A model generated the notes under the pieces. The model did no database searches. It was not told the DNA's origin and saw only the letters and a list, made by a program, of their open reading frames with translations. Made by a program: the position numbers and the translations under genes. 27,271 nt of DNA from the IMG/VR virus record IMGVR_UViG_3300032240_001630, positions 1 through 27,271 of that record. The stretch is one strand, 5' to 3'. Source of the stretch: a virus. Below are positions 23,164-27,271 of this stretch, in pieces (within the stretch, counting starts at the first letter, position 1; each line of letters begins with the position of its first letter).

Positions 23164-23799
23164 CCGTTTTCATTTTTATATTGTGACGCTTAAGAATTGC
23201 TTCATAACGCTCTTGTGTCATTGGTTCAATCTTCTTTTGTTCTGGTTCATCACCAGGCATAGGCCAAAATCTTTCCAATGATCCAACTGCTTTACTACCA
23301 GCCATACTTTCAGCTATACGAAAGGAAGCAAACCGAATGACTTTCGCCTGTTCAGCTTGCTTCTCTAAATATCCTTCAACTGCTGCATAAAACTCAATGG
23401 GAAGAGAAGTATAATACTGATAAGCTGACCAACCAAGTTTACCTAGAGCGAACTTGAGATTGTCGTAACATTGTTCACTTTTTTTTTCTCTTCTTCTATC
23501 TGTTCACCAGCTTTTACAAGATTCTTCCAAACCTGCGTTGATGTTAGTACTTCAGTAACTTTAGTTATAGCATCATTTTTATTTTCCATCTCATCTACCC
23601 AATCACATACTTCTTCAAATGTGTAATCAGGTTCTTCTCTCTTCACATAACTGTTGCCCATTAGTCCACCATAAATCATGGCATACATAAAAGCTGAATT
23701 TGTACTATTATCATTATGCGTTGATATAATCTCAATCGCAAGTTGATTAAACTTTAAACCCCTTAACTTTCCGCCAATTTCTAATTGTAGATAACTCAT
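23156..23799 (-). CDS. tail assembly chaperone, -1 frameshift (G-T type) product
   Basis: Long form of the chaperone. The upstream frame reads through residue 107 (KKK), then a -1 shift on the nine-A run at 23479-23487 opens 107 further codons that end at TGA 23156-23158. I translated this part by hand: SEQCYDNLKFALGKLG, then SLPIEFYAAVEGYLEKQ, AKVIRFASFRIAESMAGSK, LERFWPMPGDEP, and a final helix with TQERYEAILKRHN. The stretch has no ATG near its start, no stop codon, and protein-like composition, so it is unlikely to be translated alone. This matches the lambda G/GT arrangement found before tape measure genes of siphophages and myophages. The total is about 214 residues, and the 3' end overlaps the tape measure start by eight bases. 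Confidence 0.85.
23443..23799 (-). CDS. tail assembly chaperone, short (G-type) product
   Basis: The 118-residue unshifted product. It begins MSYLQLEIGGKLRGLKFNQ, has helical segments (FMYAMIYGGLMGN, EVCDWVDEMENKNDAITKV) and ends EEKKKVNNVTTISSSL and TAG. In lambda-like systems this product is made in excess over the frameshifted form and the two coat the tape measure while tube subunits assemble. It sits between the tail tube genes and the tape measure, as expected. The slippery A run lies 11 codons before its stop. Confidence 0.88.
   Translation of the reverse strand: MSYLQLEIGGKLRGLKFNQLAIEIISTHNDNSTNSAFMYAMIYGGLMGNSYVKREEPDYTFEEVCDWVDEMENKNDAITKVTEVLTSTQVWKNLVKAGEQIEEEKKKVNNVTTISSSL
23479..23487 (-). 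promoter_or_regulatory. slippery sequence for -1 ribosomal frameshifting
   Basis: Minus-strand codons are GAG AAA AAA AAA GTG. The run of nine A contains the X XXY YYZ heptamer A AAA AAA in the zero frame, followed in the -1 frame by AGT GAA CAA. The zero frame ends 36 bases later and the -1 frame is open for 107 codons. Homopolymeric A stretches also allow polymerase slippage, so either mechanism may apply. Confidence 0.82.
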
Positions 23800-23820
23800 T
23801 TTTTTTGTGGTTTGGTTTTA

Positions 23821-24702
23821 TTAAAAATATCTTGCTGCGTAAACTTTTAATATAACAAATTTATTAGTTGCTGTAGGAAAACCTGTAAAATCATAAGCAA
23901 ACGCATTATTAACTGGATCGCCAGTATTATCTTCAGCTGAACCCCATATATCATTTAGATTTGGCAAATATGCACCACAATAAAATAATTCATTTAGTAC
24001 AGGCATAAACCAATCTGTAAAACCTCCTGCCGTATAATTTGAACACAATTCAGCTGCCGAACCTACTGCAGAAATTGAAGCCATAATAGCTTGTGTATTT
24101 GCATATCCATCTCCATAAGCAGCAGTTGTACCTCCTACATAATCTGCTGTTGTTGACCATGCCATACTAGCTAATGGAGTAGTATTATTTAAAATCAATC
24201 CATGTAAACCACTTCCATCTATGTAAGCAATATATCCACCACCATAAGCTTGACCTATAGTAAATGGACTTGCACCATAAATAGTTATTGTTGGAGTGCC
24301 ATAAGGCATAATTGCACCAGTAAACTTACCTACAGAATCATAAGCATATGTACTACTTAATTCAGACAAAAAACCAGTACCTACTTGTATTTCATCTCCA
24401 TTAATTGGTATTTCAGGAGATATCTTCCAACCAATGGTTTGTTCAGCATTTAACAAAATTCTTAAATCAGTACCACTAATTCTTCCACCATTAGGATCTT
24501 GCAAATGTTGACCTTCAAAAGTATAAGATATCTCTAAAGCACCAGGTGATTTATCTGGACCACAAGCTGACGAAGCATCTACTGTACCAACAGTCATATT
24601 TGTACCTACACTTGTAAGACATACAACCATATCATAGTTAGTGCCTCCATTAGGATCTATAAAAAGTAGCATATTGCCACCTTGTACTTTATGTTCTGCC
24701 AT
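23821..24702 (-). CDS. tail tube paralogue with C-terminal Lcl_C/DUF1566-like domain
   Basis: A 293-residue fusion. Residues 1-143 repeat the neighbouring tube protein with about 105 of 143 positions identical by hand alignment (shared MAEHKV, VDASSACGPDKSPG, FEGQHLQDP, TIGWKISPE, LSSTYA). Residues about 145-293 resemble the Lcl_C (formerly DUF1566) pattern: GGGYIAYIDGSGLHGLIL, GDGYANTQAIMA, AGGFTDWFMPVLNELFY, IWGSAEDN and a terminal VLKVYAARYF. Domains of that family are surface-exposed and thought to bind ligands. The likely role is a minor tube subunit that displays a decoration domain along the tail, comparable in principle to the Ig-like domain on lambda gpV. It lies two bases downstream of its paralogue. 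Confidence 0.8.
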   Translation of the reverse strand: MAEHKVQGGNMLLFIDPNGGTNYDMVVCLTSVGTNMTVGTVDASSACGPDKSPGALEISYTFEGQHLQDPNGGRISGTDLRILLNAEQTIGWKISPEIPINGDEIQVGTGFLSELSSTYAYDSVGKFTGAIMPYGTPTITIYGASPFTIGQAYGGGYIAYIDGSGLHGLILNNTTPLASMAWSTTADYVGGTTAAYGDGYANTQAIMASISAVGSAAELCSNYTAGGFTDWFMPVLNELFYCGAYLPNLNDIWGSAEDNTGDPVNNAFAYDFTGFPTATNKFVILKVYAARYF

Positions 24703-24704
24703 TA

Positions 24705-25136
24705 TTAAGCTTGAATAGTGATAACTGGAGTTCCGAATGGTTGGAATACACCGGTAAATTTACCTACTGAATCAAAAGCATATGTACTGCTTAACTCAGA
24801 AAGATAACCAGTACCTTCTTCAATCTCATCACCAGTTACAGGAAACTCAGGAGATATCTTCCATCCAATTGTAGTCTTAGCTAACAATAATTGACGTAAT
24901 GATGTACCTGAAATCTTACCAGTTGCAGGATCTTGCAAATGTTGACCTTCAAAGCCATAAGATAATTCAATTGTACCAGGTGATTTATCTGGACCGCAAG
25001 CTGATGAAGCATCTACAACAGATACTGTTGCTGATTTACTAACTTGTGTTAAACATACAACTGTATCGTAAGTTGTACCACCGGTTGGATCAATGAACAA
25101 TAACATTGTTCCACCTGCTACTTTGTGTTCTGCCAT
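24705..25136 (-). CDS. major tail tube protein
   Basis: A 143-residue protein forming, by inference, the tube of the tail. It starts MAEHKVAGGTMLLFIDPTGG, continues with short strands, VDASSACGPDKSPG and LSSTYAFDSVGKFTGVF, and ends PVITIQA. Glycine/threonine-rich strands and its length fit an undecorated tube protein. Its place between the tail terminator candidate and the chaperone gene supports the call. A paralogue with an added domain follows immediately, so the virion may mix both. It is preceded by an A-rich leader (TATAAAAATTAAAATAAA). Confidence 0.82.
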   Translation of the reverse strand: MAEHKVAGGTMLLFIDPTGGTTYDTVVCLTQVSKSATVSVVDASSACGPDKSPGTIELSYGFEGQHLQDPATGKISGTSLRQLLLAKTTIGWKISPEFPVTGDEIEEGTGYLSELSSTYAFDSVGKFTGVFQPFGTPVITIQA

Positions 25137-25155
25137 TTTATTTTAATTTTTATAG

Positions 25156-25581
25156 TTATGAAATTACGAAAATATCTTGTTTAAATATAATTATTCTTGT
25201 AATAAATATTTTATTTGCAATCTCTCCAAATCTTTCTGTTCTGTCAGTCTGTACTGATAAATTCATCATTTGTAATCCAAAAGAATTTAAATCCAAAACA
25301 GAATTAGATGTTGGCTTAATAGCTTGATAAATTTGATTAGCGACATCATTAAGACTCTTAACATTATTGTATTTATATTCCCAAGAATTAATGTTTATTT
25401 GAATGGTAGATTGTAAATCTGATGAATTATCTGTTGAAGTTTCATTTGATACGATATCATTCAAAACTACATAAACCTTATTCTTTACATCATCTGGTTC
25501 TTCGCCAGCAAATACAGGAATATTTAAACCATCAATGATTTCAAAATAAGCTTGCAATAACGCACTATTTACATCTTTCAT
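25156..25581 (-). CDS. tail terminator / tail completion protein candidate
   Basis: A 141-residue alpha/beta protein: N-terminal helix NSALLQAYFEIID, then IPVFAGEEP and KVYVVLNDI, central strand IQININSWEYKYNNVKS, helix DVANQIYQAIK, and C-terminal strands. This order matches small tail-terminator (gpU/DUF3168-like) proteins that cap the tube and join it to the head. Its place after a gp10-like protein and before the tube gene is the expected slot. It overlaps the previous gene's stop by four bases. Confidence 0.72.
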   Translation of the reverse strand: MKDVNSALLQAYFEIIDGLNIPVFAGEEPDDVKNKVYVVLNDIVSNETSTDNSSDLQSTIQININSWEYKYNNVKSLNDVANQIYQAIKPTSNSVLDLNSFGLQMMNLSVQTDRTERFGEIANKIFITRIIIFKQDIFVIS

Positions 25582-26108
25582 TTATAAATATCTTTTAGGT
25601 CTTGTATTAATAATGGTAAGTTTTTATAGAATGAAGGATATAAAAATGGTCTTTGTTTTATACCTTTAGTTAATATTGATTTTGCTATTGGATAAGCTGC
25701 TTTTTCATCTATCCCTTTTCTTTTACACCATTGTCTTATAGCTTCAAAGAAATCACCTAAACTTCCACCCCATTGTGATTTACCACGAAATATATTAGCA
25801 TATGTTTGCCAATCAGCTGGTAATGTAGATACATATGATGCAGCAAATTTTCTTGTACCAAATTCAATATAAGCTGCATATTTACTATTAGATGTTATAC
25901 CTGCAAATCCTTGCCCATAAATAGGATATAAAGAACGAAGTAATGCACCTTCATCTGAACTATAAGTACTAACTAAATTTTTAGCATCTGTTACTGTTCT
26001 ATCTGCAAAATCATTTAAAGAGCTTTGAACCAATCCAATACTATCCTTTGATAAGTTGTCAAACTTTTGTCTTAATTCCTCAAATCCTTTAGTTTCAATT
26101 CTTATCAT
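25578..26108 (-). CDS. HK97 gp10-like neck/tail-component protein
   Basis: A 176-residue protein of the HK97 gp10 family. It opens IRIETKGFEELRQKFDNLSK, then a helix DRTVTDAKNLVSTYSSDEGALLRSL cut by the family's typical turn, followed by YAAYIEFGTRKF, which is the diagnostic Y-A-x-x-x-E-F-G-T motif at about residues 78-89. The C-terminal half has an insert of about 50 residues (WQTYANIFRGKSQWGGSLGD) before KGIKQRPFLYPSF, another family landmark. It lies three bases downstream of the head closure gene and overlaps the terminator candidate. Confidence 0.88.
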   Translation of the reverse strand: MIRIETKGFEELRQKFDNLSKDSIGLVQSSLNDFADRTVTDAKNLVSTYSSDEGALLRSLYPIYGQGFAGITSNSKYAAYIEFGTRKFAASYVSTLPADWQTYANIFRGKSQWGGSLGDFFEAIRQWCKRKGIDEKAAYPIAKSILTKGIKQRPFLYPSFYKNLPLLIQDLKDIYK

Positions 26109-26110
26109 TA

Positions 26111-26692
26111 TTAATAATATAAAACTGTTGCTACTTCTCCATCAATAAATGGTAACCCCCAAGTCATCTCCCCATTATTATCATTATAAAGTACTTGCTT
26201 ATCTACTGGTGTACCACTGGTTATAATTACAAATTGAACGCCATCCTTAAACGCATTAAATAAATGACGTCCTATAAAATTTGGATTAGTGAAATTAGTC
26301 TCACCACCGATGCCAGTGTAATTATAAACTTGTATTGTATTCAAATCCATTGGAGGTTCACTATTTACTGATTCATCTAATTTAATTGCCAAAACATATT
26401 CCCAATATAAATTCCCTTCGTTCCTTAATTGTAAGCTATAAACTTTATAGAATTGATTCTGATATGCTATAATATCATTGCTCTGCATTGGTCTATCTTT
26501 CTCATATCTAAAAATAAACACTTGATTGTATGACCACTCATGCTGTTGATAATCACTTCTTGATATACCAACCCTTTCACGCACTTCTGCCCATTTTGTC
26601 CAGTTACCAGTCTCAATAGGAATAAGGCCACCAAATTCATTCTTAGCTGCAGTATATCGATAAATTGTAACCCTTCTATTAAGTTTATACAC
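26111..26692 (-). CDS. head closure / head-tail adaptor protein with C-terminal extension
   Basis: A 193-residue protein. Residues 1-115 follow the head-tail adaptor pattern: LNRRVTIYRY, KNEFGGLIPIETGNWTKWAEVRE, a strand FIFRYEKDRPMQSNDIIAYQ and the closing YWEYVLAIKLDE. Residues about 118-193 form an added strand-rich domain with GRHLFNAFKDGVQFVIITSG, VDKQVLYNDNNGEM and a final GEVATVLYY; the family normally ends near 110 residues. The start is GTG (26690-26692), overlapping the connector's last codons; no ATG is available before the conserved N-terminus. The added domain may decorate the neck. Confidence 0.8.
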   Translation of the reverse strand: MYKLNRRVTIYRYTAAKNEFGGLIPIETGNWTKWAEVRERVGISRSDYQQHEWSYNQVFIFRYEKDRPMQSNDIIAYQNQFYKVYSLQLRNEGNLYWEYVLAIKLDESVNSEPPMDLNTIQVYNYTGIGGETNFTNPNFIGRHLFNAFKDGVQFVIITSGTPVDKQVLYNDNNGEMTWGLPFIDGEVATVLYY

Positions 26693-27239
26693 GTCTATAT
26701 GGATTTAGTAAATTCTTTGCTATTGGACTAATCTGATCTGTTGCCTGACTTCTATTGTCATACAAATAATAAATCTGATTTAATAATGCTGTCTTTAAGA
26801 TAGCAGGTAATACAGTATAACCAGTAATATAATCAATAAGAATATTTTTAGCTCTCGGTGACTGGAGTCTCTTGAATTGGTACCCAGAAAGAGAATAAGA
26901 AATATCAAGAATAAGAATATTACCATTTTGATCAGTAACTTGATTAATTGCTTGAAGTGGTCCGTAAGGTAAGTAAATATCTCCATTGATATTGTTTAAG
27001 GTAGCAACGGCATTATGAACAACAAATCCTACTCCAGTATAAGCTTCACACATTAATCTTGCTGCTGTTATAAGTGATATGATAAGATTATCATCAGTAC
27101 CGATATCAATCTTACAAAAGTCTTTAGCCTCTACTAATGTAACCGGTTCAATAATATCATCATGATTAAATACAACATCTAATACAGAATTATAACCCAC
27201 TCCTTCCCAATTATACAATTCATCGTGATATAAATTCAT
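26685..27239 (-). CDS. head-tail connector (gp6-like)
   Basis: A 184-residue protein of the HK97 gp6/SPP1 gp15 connector group. VTLVEAKDFCKIDIGTDDNLIISLI at about residues 33-57 (helix with the characteristic D-D-x-x-I), ARLMCEAYTGVGF, a strand-rich middle with YLPYGPLQAINQV, FKRLQSPRAKNILIDYITGY, and a closing helix LKTALLNQIYYLYDNR then NLLNPYRRV, the family's usual ending. It binds the portal and starts the neck. The major capsid gene would be expected just upstream, outside the window. It overlaps the next gene by eight bases. Confidence 0.88.
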   Translation of the reverse strand: MNLYHDELYNWEGVGYNSVLDVVFNHDDIIEPVTLVEAKDFCKIDIGTDDNLIISLITAARLMCEAYTGVGFVVHNAVATLNNINGDIYLPYGPLQAINQVTDQNGNILILDISYSLSGYQFKRLQSPRAKNILIDYITGYTVLPAILKTALLNQIYYLYDNRSQATDQISPIAKNLLNPYRRV

Positions 27240-27251
27240 ATTATCTTATTT

Positions 27252-27271
27252 TTAAAAGGCCCCTCCCAAAT
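27252..27271 (-). terminator. possible half of a terminator hairpin cut by the window edge
   Basis: On the minus strand GGGAGGGGCCTTTT precedes the connector gene. A GC-rich arm followed by four T is the 3' half expected of an intrinsic terminator, and the other arm would lie outside the window. It could end the major capsid transcript and tune head versus tail expression. Only half is visible. Confidence 0.3.

Noticed and set aside
23821-24280. Variable protein of a diversity-generating retroelement
   Set aside because: Ligand-binding C-terminal domains can be such targets, but I found no reverse transcriptase and no template-repeat copy of this 3' end in the window.
26795-26986. 63-residue minus-strand membrane-like open frame
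   Set aside because: It lies in an alternative frame inside the connector gene; its hydrophobic look comes from AT-rich codons read out of frame.
1-27271. CRISPR array, insertion sequence, integrase, rRNA
   Set aside because: No regularly spaced repeats, transposase or integrase motifs, or rRNA-like stretches were seen.

Overview
The window is most of the genome of a tailed phage or prophage of a Bacteroidota (Bacteroidetes) host, with siphovirus-type morphology. The host assignment rests on four things: AT-rich DNA, A-rich leaders before start codons instead of Shine-Dalgarno sites, a consensus Bacteroidota promoter (TTTG-N20-TAGATTTG at 14152-14183), and the style of the proteins. All recognised genes except one run on the minus strand, so transcription reads from high to low coordinates.

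Layout in transcription order. (1) 27239-23156: head-tail connector, head closure protein, gp10-like neck protein, tail terminator candidate, two tandem tail tube paralogues, and a tail assembly chaperone whose second half lies in the -1 frame behind an A9 slippery run. (2) 23163-17211: tape measure, a large distal tail/baseplate protein, a third tube-fold protein and a tail fibre. (3) 17208-14283: small proteins, two holin-like membrane proteins, a metallophosphoesterase, a unimolecular spanin and a GH19-type endolysin, ending in a strong terminator at 14219-14248. (4) 14121-6249: early/replication genes behind the consensus promoter. These are small membrane and DNA-binding proteins, a PD-(D/E)XK exonuclease, an SSB-like protein, a terminator, a degenerate tRNA, an SF2 helicase, an HNH endonuclease, a VRR-NUC nuclease and a PrimPol/SF3 primase-helicase. 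(5) 6281-6082: a cluster of four 12-bp repeats, candidate origin or operator. (6) 5859-4927: the only plus-strand gene, an exported protein that looks like a moron. (7) 4826-1: small and large terminase, portal, a small protein, MuF-like minor head protein and the HK97-type prohead protease, cut by the left edge.

The head operon leaves at the left edge just after the protease and resumes at the right edge with the head-tail connector. The major capsid gene is the one expected gene missing between them. The simplest reading is a circular (or circularly permuted) genome in which the capsid gene lies just outside this window. No integrase, repressor, reverse transcriptase or CRISPR array was seen.

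Points that most merit attention are the hidden -1 frameshift product of the chaperone gene, the duplicated tail tube gene in which one copy carries an Lcl_C/DUF1566-like domain, the repeat cluster beside the primase gene, and a tRNA-like gene with an oversized D-loop and an ambiguous UUA/UAA anticodon.
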